Source: JBMNFI01 sp050949225 (GTDB lineage Bacteria > Bacillota > Dehalobacteriia > UBA4068). Taken from it: 64,000 bases of DNA. The stretch covers positions 558,001 to 622,000 of the forward strand of contig JBMNFI010000001.1 of assembly GCA_050949225.1 (NCBI GenBank). The letters are read 5' to 3'. Below, piece by piece: positions 51,289 through 60,063 of the stretch. Made by a program: the position numbers and the translations under genes. How positions within the stretch are numbered: the first letter of the stretch is position 1; each line of letters opens with the position of its first letter. A model generated the notes under the pieces. It was given only the letters and a program-made list of their open reading frames with translations. It ran no database searches and was not told the origin of the DNA.

Positions 51289-51342
51289 AGAGCCTCTCTC
51301 CCTTCCTTTAGCAAAAACTCAACTACGGGTGCTCATCTACTT

Positions 51343-54300
51343 TCAGGAAAAATCGTCATCCTCATCGATACCGGATCCGGTTATTCTCAGAGGATTAAGT
51401 CCAACCGTCACATTGTCATCATCTAAATCTTCTTCATATTGATTGACAGTCTTTTTTCGATCTTTGTCTTCCTCACTAACCACATCTAAGCCTAACTCTT
51501 TGGCGGTTTCAACCACATCATCTTCATCCTCTAAAATTTCAACAACCTCATTGTTTTCAGTCATCACATTAACATCCAAACATAAGCTTTGCAGCTCTTT
51601 GATCAAAACCTTAAAGGACTCCGGCACTCCCGGTTCAGGGATGTTTTCACCCTTAACAATGGATTCATAGGTTTTAACGCGCCCCACAATATCATCAGAC
51701 TTAACTGTTAAAATTTCCTGCAAAGTATAAGCGGCTCCATAAGCCTCCAAAGCCCAAACCTCCATCTCACCAAAACGCTGTCCGCCAAATTGAGCTTTAC
51801 CACCCAAAGGCTGCTGAGTGACCAGCGAATAAGGACCGGTGGAACGGGCATGAATTTTATCATCAACCAAGTGCGCTAATTTAAGCATATAGGTATAACC
51901 GGCAGTAATTTTATTATCAAAGGGTACTCCTGAACGACCATCATAAAGAGTCATTTTACCATCAAGAGATGCCCCGGCCTCCTCTAAAACAGCGGCAATA
52001 TCTTCTTCTTCAGCGCCATCAAAAACAGGTGTTGCAATATGAATACCAAGATTTTTAGCTGCCCAACCAAGATGGCATTCCAAAACCTGCCCAATATTCA
52101 TCCTTGAAGGAACTCCTAGGGGGTTTAAAATGATTTCTACCGGCGTACCATCCGGCAAAAAGGGCATATCTTCTTCCGGTAAAATACGGGAAACAACCCC
52201 TTTGTTACCGTGCCGTCCGGCCATCTTGTCACCAACAGAGATCTTACGCTTTTGTGCAATATAAATACGCACCAATTTATTGACTCCGGGAGCCAGCTCA
52301 TCACCATTTTCCCGGCAAAATATCTTAACATCAACGATTTTACCATTTTCACCATGAGGCACCCGCAAAGAGGTATCGCGAACCTCACGAGCCTTTTCAC
52401 CAAAAATCGCTCGCAAAAGACGCTCTTCCGCTGTCAGCTCGGTCTCACCCTTAGGGGTAATTTTACCCACTAAAATATCCCCGGGAACAACCTCAGCTCC
52501 AATACGGATAATGCCATCTTCGTCTAAATCTTTCAGCACATCTTCACCAACATTAGGAATGTCCCGAGTAATTTCCTCGGGCCCCAACTTGGTGTCACGT
52601 GCATCACATTCGTATTCCTCAATATGAATAGAAGTAAAAAAGTCCTGCTTAACCAACCTCTCACTTATAAGAATAGCATCCTCATAATTGTAACCTTCCC
52701 AAGTCATAAAAGCGATCAAAACGTTACGGCCTAAAGCCAACTCACCTAAATCCGTAGAGGGACCATCAGCAATCGGCTCACCTTTTTTAACAAGATCACC
52801 TTTTTTGATGATGGGCTTTTGATTACAACAAGTACCTTGGTTAGAGCGCTGAAATTTCAATAACTTATGCCGCTCCAACTCATTGTCTTCTGTTTTAATA
52901 ATGATTTCATCGGCACAAACACGCTCTACCACCCCATCATGCAAAGCTATCTCGCCGACACCAGAATCCATGGCAGCCTTATATTCCATACCTGTACCAA
53001 CTAAGGGCGCCTCTGTACATAAAAGAGGCACAGCCTGCCTTTGCATATTGGCCCCCATCAAAGCACGATTGGCATCATCATGCTCTAAAAAGGGAATCAA
53101 AGCTGTAGCCACAGATACCAGCTGTTTAGGACTAACATCAATATATTCTACCTCGTGACTGTAAACCACCGCAATGTCGCGGCCGGCACGTGCATTCAGC
53201 CGTTGATTGATCAGCTTGCCATTTTCGTCAATAGGCTCACTGGCTTGCGCTACTACGTACTTGTCCTCCTCGTCAGCAGAAAGATAATGAATTTCATCGG
53301 TAACGACTTCATCTTTTACCAATCGATAAGGTGTCTCTATAAAACCAAACTCATTGATTTGTGCATAGGTTGCTAAAGACCCGATCAGGCCAATGTTCGG
53401 ACCCTCAGGAGTCTCAATCGGACACATTCTGCCATAGTGACTATGGTGAACGTCACGCACCTCAAAACCGGCCCTCTCTCGAGAGAGACCGCCGGGGCCT
53501 AAGGCAGATAAACGCCGCTTATGCGTCAGTTCAGCCAAAGGATTCGTCTGATCCATAAATTGCGAAAGCTGACTGGAGCCAAAAAACTCTTTAATAGCAG
53601 CTACTACCGGACGAATATTAATTAATACCTGCGGAGTAATAGCTTCTACATCCTGAATGGTCATTCTTTCACGCACCACTCTTTCCATACGTGAAAGCCC
53701 AATACGAAACTGGTTTTGTAACAACTCACCCACCGAACGCAAACGTCGATTTCCCAAATGATCAATATCGTCTGCTTCATGATCACCATCAAGCAGCCCC
53801 AAAAAATATCGTACCGTTTCAATAATATCGGCTGTGCAAAGATGACGAACATAGTCATTGCGAGCAGGCATTACATCCGTTTCCAGATAAGCCTGCTTTT
53901 CATCATCCCATACCTTGCCCTCATCATTAATACGCTTTAAAACCCCATGCTGTAACTTTTTGTTCAGCTTATACCGCCCTACATTACCTAAATCATATCG
54001 CTTGCCATCAAAGAAAAAGCCATGCAGAAGCAGGCGAGCCGAATCAACCGTAGGGGGCTCACCGGGGTGCAATCTTTTATAAATCTCTACCAGCGCCTCC
54101 TCTACATTTTCAGTAGTATCTTTTTCTAAAGTCATTTTAATGGACGGATGGTCATCAAAAAGCTGGAGTATTTCCTCATTGGAACTATACCCCAAAGCCC
54201 TCACTAAAACCGTCGCAGGAATTTTCCGCATTCTGTCAACACGCGTATAAATATTGCCTGCCGCATCAGTCTCCAACTCCAGCCACGCTCCACGATTAGG

Positions 54301-54783
54301 AATTATAGTAGAACCATAAACCCTCTCACCATTAGTATCAAATTTAGCATGATAATAAACACCGGGCGAGCGTACCAGCTGACTGACAATCACCCTTTTT
54401 GCACCATTGATAATAAAAGTACCCTTGCCCGTCATCAAGGGGAAGTCACCCATAAAAACTTCCTGCTCCTTGACTTCACCGGATTCCTTATTGATTAAAC
54501 GAACCTTAACCCTTAAAGGAGCTGCAAAAGTGGCATCCCTTTCTTGACATTCATCAACATCATACTTGGGTTCACCCAAAGAATATTCGGCAAATTCTAA
54601 AATCAAATTGCCTGTAAAATCCTGTATGGGAGAAATATCTTGAAAAAGTTCCTTCAATCCTTGATCCAAAAACCATTGATAAGATTTCTTTTGCACCTCA
54701 ATCAAATTAGGTACGGACAATACTTCAGGGATTCGTGCATAACTTCTGCGCTTAATTCTCTCACCTGCAACAGGATACTTCAT
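51343..54783 (-). CDS. rpoB: RNA polymerase beta subunit
   Basis: Catalytic partner of beta', 1146 residues. The rifampicin pocket reads FFGSSQLSQFMDQTNPLAEL and THKRRLSALGPGGL, a wild-type sensitive form. GNKGVVSRILPEEDMPFLPDG and the C-terminal GGKAQFGGQRFGEMEVWALE box are typical. The last 60 residues are a long acidic tail. I use the ATG at 54781-54783 with GGGGTGA 7-8 nt upstream. It has its own promoter at 54947-54975. Confidence 0.98.
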   Translation of the reverse strand: MKYPVAGERIKRRSYARIPEVLSVPNLIEVQKKSYQWFLDQGLKELFQDISPIQDFTGNLILEFAEYSLGEPKYDVDECQERDATFAAPLRVKVRLINKESGEVKEQEVFMGDFPLMTGKGTFIINGAKRVIVSQLVRSPGVYYHAKFDTNGERVYGSTIIPNRGAWLELETDAAGNIYTRVDRMRKIPATVLVRALGYSSNEEILQLFDDHPSIKMTLEKDTTENVEEALVEIYKRLHPGEPPTVDSARLLLHGFFFDGKRYDLGNVGRYKLNKKLQHGVLKRINDEGKVWDDEKQAYLETDVMPARNDYVRHLCTADIIETVRYFLGLLDGDHEADDIDHLGNRRLRSVGELLQNQFRIGLSRMERVVRERMTIQDVEAITPQVLINIRPVVAAIKEFFGSSQLSQFMDQTNPLAELTHKRRLSALGPGGLSRERAGFEVRDVHHSHYGRMCPIETPEGPNIGLIGSLATYAQINEFGFIETPYRLVKDEVVTDEIHYLSADEEDKYVVAQASEPIDENGKLINQRLNARAGRDIAVVYSHEVEYIDVSPKQLVSVATALIPFLEHDDANRALMGANMQRQAVPLLCTEAPLVGTGMEYKAAMDSGVGEIALHDGVVERVCADEIIIKTEDNELERHKLLKFQRSNQGTCCNQKPIIKKGDLVKKGEPIADGPSTDLGELALGRNVLIAFMTWEGYNYEDAILISERLVKQDFFTSIHIEEYECDARDTKLGPEEITRDIPNVGEDVLKDLDEDGIIRIGAEVVPGDILVGKITPKGETELTAEERLLRAIFGEKAREVRDTSLRVPHGENGKIVDVKIFCRENGDELAPGVNKLVRIYIAQKRKISVGDKMAGRHGNKGVVSRILPEEDMPFLPDGTPVEIILNPLGVPSRMNIGQVLECHLGWAAKNLGIHIATPVFDGAEEEDIAAVLEEAGASLDGKMTLYDGRSGVPFDNKITAGYTYMLKLAHLVDDKIHARSTGPYSLVTQQPLGGKAQFGGQRFGEMEVWALEAYGAAYTLQEILTVKSDDIVGRVKTYESIVKGENIPEPGVPESFKVLIKELQSLCLDVNVMTENNEVVEILEDEDDVVETAKELGLDVVSEEDKDRKKTVNQYEEDLDDDNVTVGLNPLRITGSGIDEDDDFS

Positions 54784-54946
54784 TAAAACAATCACCCCTT
54801 ATAAAAATGAACACTAAAAATCTTTTCATGCTTAATAAAAACATGAAAATTTAACTAAACAGGTCGAAAAAAGGCTATTTTGCAACTTAAACTGTGCCTT
54901 AAACAGGTAAAAAACTGACAAACACCCACACTAGTGTCATTTTAAC

Positions 54947-54975
54947 ATAATACCATAATAACAGGCGTACGTCAA
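54947..54975 (-). promoter_or_regulatory. Sigma-A promoter of rpoBC
   Basis: Minus-strand TTGACG and TATTAT with a 17-bp spacer. It separates rpoBC transcription from the upstream rplJL genes. Confidence 0.85.
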
Positions 54976-55002
54976 TCTTTTTTGCAATATTATTCTCCAT
55001 AA

Positions 55003-55046
55003 AAAATAGAGGAGTAAAAAATACTGTATTTTTCATCCTCTATTTT
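55003..55046 (-). terminator. Terminator of rplJL
   Basis: Stem AAAATAGAGGA/TCCTCTATTTT with a 22-nt loop that can pair further, then a T run on the minus strand. It lies 40 bp after rplL. Confidence 0.8.
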
Positions 55047-55085
55047 ATATCTGTTTAAGAAAATCTTTTGCTGATTTTTAAATTA

Positions 55086-55463
55086 CTATTGAAGCTCAAC
55101 AGTAGCCCCGGCTTCTTCCAATTGGGCTTTTATTTCATTAGCTTCTTCAGCAGCCACACCTTCTTTGATGGCTTTAGGAGCAGCTTCTACCAATTCTTTG
55201 GCTTCTTTTAATCCCAAGCTAGTAATTCCTCTAACTGCCTTAATAACATTTACTTTCTTTTCACCAAAAGAGGTCAAAACTACGTTAAATTCGGTTTTTT
55301 CCTCAGCAGCACCCGCATCAGCACCGGCTGCAGGAGCAGCAGCAACAGCCACAGGGGCAGCAGCAGAAACACCAAACTCTTCTTCAAAAGCTTTTACCAA
55401 TTCAGCCAACTCCAAAACAGTCAGCCCTTTAACTAATTCTAATACTTCATTTACTTTAGACAT
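55086..55463 (-). CDS. rplL: 50S ribosomal protein L7/L12
   Basis: Stalk protein that recruits GTPase factors, 125 residues. An N-terminal helical dimer domain, an Ala/Pro-rich hinge (AAAPVAVAAAPAAGADAGAA) and the C-domain KKVNVIKAVRGITSLGLKEA are all present. AGGAGG lies upstream of the ATG. It follows rplJ by 45 bp; two dimers or more bind each L10. Confidence 0.98.
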   Translation of the reverse strand: MSKVNEVLELVKGLTVLELAELVKAFEEEFGVSAAAPVAVAAAPAAGADAGAAEEKTEFNVVLTSFGEKKVNVIKAVRGITSLGLKEAKELVEAAPKAIKEGVAAEEANEIKAQLEEAGATVELQ

Positions 55464-55508
55464 GAAATTTCCTCCTAAAATATTATTAAATTTAAATTAT
55501 CATTACAA

Positions 55509-56048
55509 TTAAACAGCTTCCTGTTCTTTTTTCTCACGAACTGCATCAACCACGTTAACCAATTGAGTTAACATTCCTGTAGTAACCCCGGCAAAGCCAT
55601 AAAGCGGTGCCTGCATAGATCCTAAAATTTTGGCGAGCATTTCTTCTCTGGATGGCAGCTTGGCTAAAACATCAATGTCGTCAACACTTAAAATATTACC
55701 ATCTAACAACCCTACCTTAATCTGGGTTTTTTTAGCTTTTTTAATGAAATTGCTTAAGATTTTTGCCATCTCCACCGGATTATCACCAAAAGCAATAGCC
55801 GTAGGATCCGCAAAATAATCGTCCAAGGCAGTATGCCCGGCATTATTACAGGCGATTTTTAACAAGGTGTTCTTAGCCACCAGATAATTAATACCGGCCT
55901 CACGGAGCTCTTTTCTCAGCTCGGAATCCTCAGACACGGAAATACCACGATAATCAGTCATCATAATAGTATTGTTGTTTACAAAAAAATCCTGCAGCTT
56001 AGCAACTTCCTGTTCCTTTTTTATTCGTTGAGGTTTTTTATCAACCAT
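55509..56048 (-). CDS. rplJ: 50S ribosomal protein L10
   Basis: Base of the stalk, binding L12 dimers; about 179 residues. I use the ATG at 56046-56048 with GAGGGGGTG upstream, giving MVDKKPQRIKKEQEVAKL. The core NNNTIMMTDYRGISVSEDSEL and the C-terminal helix for L12 are typical. Longer frames run into the leader. Autogenous control through the leader is likely. Confidence 0.96.
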   Translation of the reverse strand: MVDKKPQRIKKEQEVAKLQDFFVNNNTIMMTDYRGISVSEDSELRKELREAGINYLVAKNTLLKIACNNAGHTALDDYFADPTAIAFGDNPVEMAKILSNFIKKAKKTQIKVGLLDGNILSVDDIDVLAKLPSREEMLAKILGSMQAPLYGFAGVTTGMLTQLVNVVDAVREKKEQEAV

Positions 56049-56257
56049 TCCCAGCACCCCCTCTCTAAAATTATTTAATTTTTGCAAAAATAATAGCCCT
56101 CGCTCCCGGGCAAGGGCTGACAATACCTCTTTGATCACAACAGATTGATCACAATAGGGCATTAAAAGCTCCGGCCTCGGTTGGCGTAAACAACTTACCC
56201 TTTAAAAGGACCAACTGTCTTGGGCACTGCTATTAAATTAATCAAGAATACGATATG
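56049..56257 (-). promoter_or_regulatory. L10-type leader upstream of rplJL
   Basis: The 209-nt spacer between rplA and rplJ contains GACAGTTGGTCC, a GGGTAAGTTGTTT segment and ACGCCAACCGAGGCCGGAG, the conserved CCGAGG type element of L10 leaders. A terminator-like hairpin follows at 56085-56118. The L10-L12 complex is known to bind such leaders and lower stalk-gene expression. Confidence 0.75.
56085..56118 (-). terminator. Attenuator hairpin in the rplJ leader
   Basis: Stem AGCCCT/AGGGCT with inner GC pairs, followed on the minus strand by ATTATTTTTG, about 40 nt before the rplJ start. It is well placed to reduce rplJL and stalk synthesis. Confidence 0.65.
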
Positions 56258-56956
56258 CTACTCACCCAAAGGTTTTGAAAGGTCAACTTTAACACCGGGT
56301 CCCATAGTAGACGACAAGGTGATACTTTTAATATATTGACCCTTTGCCGCTGCGGGCTTAACTTTAATTAAGGTATCAACTAAAGTCAAATAGTTTTCCA
56401 GTAATTGCTTTTGCTCAAAAGAAGCTTTACCAATGCGACAATGCACATTAGCCGCCTTATCCAAACGATACTCCACTTTACCGGCCTTGATCTCACCCAA
56501 TGCTTTAGCCAGATCATTGGTTACCGTACCGGTTTTAGGGTTAGGCATCAGACCCTTAGGGCCTAATAATCTACCCAATTTACCAACGACCCCCATCATA
56601 TCAGGTGTCGCCACGATAACATCAAAATCGAACCAGCCGCCCTGGATTTTTTCCGCCAATTCTTCCGCTCCTACAATATCGGCACCGGCAGCTTCTGCCT
56701 CCTTGGCTTTTTCACCCTTAGCAAAAACTAAAACCTTAAGCTCAACACCCGTGCCATGGGGTAAAACTACTGCCCCTCTGATTTGTTGATCTGATTGACG
56801 CGGATCAAGGCTCAATCTTACGGAAAGCTCTATAGTTTCATCAAATTTAGCCTTACTGTTTTCCTTAACCCTTGCAATAGCCTCAGCAGGGGCAAAAACA
56901 GCCATCTGGTCATAACTTTTGACTAATTCCTTATATCTTTTACCATGTTTAGCCAT
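56258..56956 (-). CDS. rplA: 50S ribosomal protein L1
   Basis: Mobile L1 stalk protein that helps E-site tRNA leave, about 232 residues. It has MAKHGKRYKELVKSYD, the GAVVLPHGTGVELKVLVFAK region and VGKLGRLLGPKGLMPNPKTG. I use the ATG at 56954-56956, though GGAGG is 12 nt away; a TTG-like or upstream start is less likely. It follows rplK by 64 bp. Confidence 0.96.
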   Translation of the reverse strand: MAKHGKRYKELVKSYDQMAVFAPAEAIARVKENSKAKFDETIELSVRLSLDPRQSDQQIRGAVVLPHGTGVELKVLVFAKGEKAKEAEAAGADIVGAEELAEKIQGGWFDFDVIVATPDMMGVVGKLGRLLGPKGLMPNPKTGTVTNDLAKALGEIKAGKVEYRLDKAANVHCRIGKASFEQKQLLENYLTLVDTLIKVKPAAAKGQYIKSITLSSTMGPGVKVDLSKPLGE

Positions 56957-57020
56957 ATAATAAATAAACCTCCTTGTGGTCATGCGGGGCAAGCCCCTGC
57001 CACTCTATTTACAAATAAGC

Positions 57021-57446
57021 TTATCCCTCCACAGTAATCCCCATACTTCTGGCAGTACCTTCCACCATGCGCATGGCAGCTTCAATATCAGCTGCATTGA
57101 GATCAACCATCTTAAGTTCAGCAATTTCTTTGACTTTATCCCTGGGAACAGTCGCCACTTTTTCTTTGTTCGGCTCACCAGACCCCTTTTCAATGCCGGC
57201 AGCCTTTAAAAGTAAAACTGAAGCGGGCGGAGTTTTAAGAATAAAAGAAAACGATCTATCTTCATAAATAGTAATCTCCGCAGGAATAATCATGCCCGGT
57301 TGTTTTGCGGTCTGTTCATTAAATTCTTTACAAAAACCCATGATATTAATACCATGAGGCCCTAAAGCAGAACCTACAGGTGGCGCAGGATTAGCTTTCC
57401 CTGCCGGGATTTGTAACTTAACAACCGCCATTACTTTCTTAGCCAT
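57021..57446 (-). CDS. rplK: 50S ribosomal protein L11
   Basis: GTPase-centre protein, 141 residues, the standard length. The Pro-rich N-domain IPAGKANPAPPVGSALGPHG and the C-terminal RNA-binding GTARSMGITVEG are typical. GGAGGTG precedes the ATG. It follows nusG by 86 bp; the gap has a weak ACAAGC/GCTTGT hairpin. Confidence 0.98.
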   Translation of the reverse strand: MAKKVMAVVKLQIPAGKANPAPPVGSALGPHGINIMGFCKEFNEQTAKQPGMIIPAEITIYEDRSFSFILKTPPASVLLLKAAGIEKGSGEPNKEKVATVPRDKVKEIAELKMVDLNAADIEAAMRMVEGTARSMGITVEG

Positions 57447-57532
57447 TTGGACACCTCCTTAGTTAAAATGTGGTATAGCGAGGATAAATCCCCTCCCACT
57501 AGCAAAACAAGCAAAGCTTGTAAAAAGGTTTT

Positions 57533-58066
57533 TTATAACTTCTCGGCTTGAGAAAAATCAACTTCTAAAGGCGTCTCACGACCAAAAATAGATACAGTAA
57601 CAAGCATTTTACCTTTATCGGCAAAAATTTCTTCTACCACACCCACAAAATCCTCAAACGGACCATCGTTTAAACGCACACTCTCTCCCACCGCAAAATT
57701 CACTTTAATACGATTTTCCATCTGACCCATTTGTTCCAAAATGCGATCAGCCTCTTCATCTAATAGTGGCACAGGCTTAGCACCTGTACCCACAAAACCG
57801 GTCACCCCCGGTGTATTTCGTACAACATACCAGGAAGAATCGGTCAAGTACATTTCAACAAGCACATACCCCGGAAAAACCTTCTTGGGGACGATTTTCT
57901 TCTTACCGCCTTTCATTTGCACCTCATTTTCCATAGGTACAATTACCCGAAAAATATTTTCTTCCATATTCATGGATTCAACACGTTTTTCCAGGTTGGC
58001 TTTAACTTTGTTTTCATATCCTGCATAAGTATGAATAACATACCATTCTTTTTTCATATCCAACAT
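57533..58066 (-). CDS. nusG: Transcription termination/antitermination factor NusG
   Basis: Elongation factor that links RNA polymerase with ribosome or Rho, 177 residues. The NGN domain has KKEWYVIHTYAGYENKVKANL and VLVEMYLTDSSWYVVRNTPG; the KOW domain FAVGESVRLNDGPFEDFVG ends it. The start ATG has AAAGG 4 nt upstream; an in-frame ATG 9 bp in is the alternative. It follows secE by 44 bp. Confidence 0.97.
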   Translation of the reverse strand: MLDMKKEWYVIHTYAGYENKVKANLEKRVESMNMEENIFRVIVPMENEVQMKGGKKKIVPKKVFPGYVLVEMYLTDSSWYVVRNTPGVTGFVGTGAKPVPLLDEEADRILEQMGQMENRIKVNFAVGESVRLNDGPFEDFVGVVEEIFADKGKMLVTVSIFGRETPLEVDFSQAEKL

Positions 58067-58110
58067 AAAGCCTTTCTAGCAGCATTTAGCAGTTCACTCA
58101 ATATATAATC

Positions 58111-58341
58111 CTAAAATCCCATCAATTTGGTAAAGATCGCGGAAAATCCCAAATCCATCAAAGCCAGCACTATCGCAGCAATCGCCACAGCGATAATAAC
58201 TACAACTGTATAAATAGCAATTTCTTTGGGAGTAGGCCAGTGAACCTTTTTAAGCTCAGCGAGTACTCCTTTAAAAAAGGAGCTAATCTTGCCGCCGGTT
58301 TTTTTGGGTTGCTTACCTGTTGCAGTTTTTGATACAGCCAT
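58111..58341 (-). CDS. secE: Protein translocase subunit SecE
   Basis: Clamp of the SecY channel, about 76 residues in the short one-helix form. The amphipathic FFKGVLAELKKVHWPTPKE lies before one membrane helix (about 42-66). I use the ATG at 58339-58341 with AAGGATG upstream. The secE-nusG pair after rpmG is the general Firmicute layout. Confidence 0.96.
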   Translation of the reverse strand: MAVSKTATGKQPKKTGGKISSFFKGVLAELKKVHWPTPKEIAIYTVVVIIAVAIAAIVLALMDLGFSAIFTKLMGF

Positions 58342-58386
58342 GCTTTTCACATCCTTAATTTACGCTTAAATTATGGTAATCACAAC

Positions 58387-58536
58387 CTACTTCGTTTCTT
58401 TATGAAGAGTATGAGTTTTGCAGAAGCTGCAATATTTCTTTAATTCGATTCGATCAGACGTTGTTTTTTTGTTCTTACTAGTCATATAATTACGTCTTTT
58501 ACATTCTGTACAAGCCATTGTAACGGCTACTCTCAT
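58387..58536 (-). CDS. rpmG: 50S ribosomal protein L33, zinc type
   Basis: A 49-residue large-subunit protein. It starts MRVAVTMACTECKRRNY and has two CxxC pairs (Cys9/12 and Cys36/39) that bind zinc. AAGGAG lies 9 nt before the ATG; another ATG sits 9 bp upstream but has the site too close. It opens the rpmG-secE-nusG unit behind its own promoter. Confidence 0.97.
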   Translation of the reverse strand: MRVAVTMACTECKRRNYMTSKNKKTTSDRIELKKYCSFCKTHTLHKETK

Positions 58537-58590
58537 GCTTGCCATCTCCTTATAGACATATTACCTCACTATCTAAGGAGGCACTTAATA

Positions 58591-58619
58591 AATTTATCAT
58601 ATTCAACCATACCTGTCAA
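58591..58619 (-). promoter_or_regulatory. Sigma-A promoter of rpmG-secE-nusG
   Basis: Minus-strand TTGACA and TAAATT with a 17-bp spacer, 55 bp before rpmG and just after the tuf2 terminator. Confidence 0.88.
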
Positions 58620-58654
58620 GGAAAGATTTATAAAAAGTTTTATAAATATCCACA

Positions 58655-58689
58655 AAAATCCCCTTGTCCGAAAATAACAAGGGGATTTT
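58655..58689 (-). terminator. Terminator of tuf2
   Basis: 13-bp stem AAAATCCCCTTGT/ACAAGGGGATTTT, then five T on the minus strand. It starts 11 bp after the tuf2 stop. Confidence 0.92.
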
Positions 58690-58698
58690 AAGATGCTA

Positions 58699-59903
58699 AA
58701 CTACTCACTCACAGAAGAAACAACCCCGGCTCCCACTGTTCTGCCACCCTCACGAATAGCAAAATGCAAACCAGCTTCAATAGCAATCGGGATAATCAAT
58801 TCTATTGTCATCTTAATGTTATCACCGGGCATTACCATCTCTACTCCCTCAGGAAGATGTGCTACGCCTGTTACATCTGTAGTTCTAAAGTAAAACTGTG
58901 GCCTGTAACCATTGAAAAACGGCGTATGACGACCGCCCTCTTCCTTGGTCAAAATGTATACTTCCCCTTCAAATTTCGTGTGTGGCTTGATGCTGCCGGG
59001 TTTAGCTAAAACCTGACCTCTTTCCACATCCTTACGCTCAACACCGCGCAATAAACAACCTACATTGTCGCCGGCTTCTGCAAAATCTAACAGCTTGCGG
59101 AACATTTCCACCCCGGTTACAACCGTAGAACTCGTCTCTTCCTGTAAACCAACAATATCTACTGTATCTCCAACGCTGATAGTTCCTCTTTCCACACGAC
59201 CGGTAACAACTGTACCACGACCCGTAATGGTAAAAACGTCTTCTATCGGCATCAAGAAAGGTTTATCCTTATCTCTTTCAGGTGAAGGAATGTATTCATC
59301 AACTTTATCCATCAGCTGCCATATCGGACTGCAATCCTCACAATCACGAGACCCGCAACCGCATTGCAAAGCTTTTAAAGCTGAGCCGGCAATAATTGGG
59401 GTGTCATCTCCGGGAAATTCATACTCGGAAAGCAGCTCTCTGATTTCCATCTCTACCAATTCCAGTAATTCTTCATCATCTACCTGGTCTGCTTTATTCA
59501 TGAATACCACAATATAAGGTACTCCTACTTGACGTGCTAAAAGGATATGCTCTCTGGTTTGAGGCATTGGACCGTCGGCTGCACTAACAACCAAGATAGC
59601 TCCATCCATCTGAGCTGCACCGGTAATCATGTTTTTTACATAGTCGGCGTGACCGGGACAGTCTACATGGGCATAATGCCTTTTTTCTGTCTCATATTCC
59701 ACGTGTGATGTATTAATCGTAATACCACGTTCTCTTTCTTCCGGAGCTGCGTCAATCTGATCATAGGCCTTAACCTCTGCTCCTCCTGCTTTTGACAAGC
59801 ACAAAGTAATTGCTGCCGTCAAGGTTGTCTTACCGTGATCCACGTGACCAATTGTACCAATGTTTACGTGCGGCTTTGTTCTCTCAAATTTCTGTTTTGC
59901 CAT
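58699..59903. repeat. Direct repeat covering tuf2 (copy 1 at 42947-44151)
   Basis: Same 1205-bp unit as at tuf1, also bounded by the ORF. Recombination between the copies would remove about 15.7 kb with rpoBC and the str genes, which are essential. Confidence 0.9.
58701..59903 (-). CDS. tuf: Elongation factor Tu (copy 2)
   Basis: Second tuf gene, 400 residues, protein identical to copy 1, with the same Cys181/183/188/191 insert. It stands alone between its own promoter (59988-60016) and terminator, so its supply of EF-Tu is independent of the str block. The ribosome binding site AAAGGAGG is 12 nt before the ATG, longer than in copy 1. Identity of the ORF but not of flanks points to gene conversion. 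Confidence 0.98.
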   Translation of the reverse strand: MAKQKFERTKPHVNIGTIGHVDHGKTTLTAAITLCLSKAGGAEVKAYDQIDAAPEERERGITINTSHVEYETEKRHYAHVDCPGHADYVKNMITGAAQMDGAILVVSAADGPMPQTREHILLARQVGVPYIVVFMNKADQVDDEELLELVEMEIRELLSEYEFPGDDTPIIAGSALKALQCGCGSRDCEDCSPIWQLMDKVDEYIPSPERDKDKPFLMPIEDVFTITGRGTVVTGRVERGTISVGDTVDIVGLQEETSSTVVTGVEMFRKLLDFAEAGDNVGCLLRGVERKDVERGQVLAKPGSIKPHTKFEGEVYILTKEEGGRHTPFFNGYRPQFYFRTTDVTGVAHLPEGVEMVMPGDNIKMTIELIIPIAIEAGLHFAIREGGRTVGAGVVSSVSE

Positions 59904-59987
59904 GGGTCTAAGTAACCTCCTTTAAATTACATTGCTTTATTCTTGCCAAGACTATTGTTCAGCAATCAAAATAGCATATCAATTCTT

Positions 59988-60016
59988 ATTCTATAATAGA
60001 TCTTTTTTTCTGTCAA
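59988..60016 (-). promoter_or_regulatory. Sigma-A promoter of tuf2
   Basis: Minus-strand TTGACA and TAGAAT with a 17-bp spacer; leader of about 75 nt before tuf2. Confidence 0.88.
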
Positions 60017-60063
60017 TCCGCTTTTTATCATTATTCTAAATGTCATACGAATCTATTTTATAA

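Larger units (their letters stand above)
54784..55085 (-). other. rplL-rpoB intergenic region with rpoB leader
   Basis: A 302-bp gap holding the rplL terminator (55003-55046), the rpoB promoter (54947-54975) and a leader of about 155 nt before rpoB. The leader contains an ACACTAGTGT palindrome near the transcript start but no attenuator-like hairpin with a T-tract. Confidence 0.7.
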
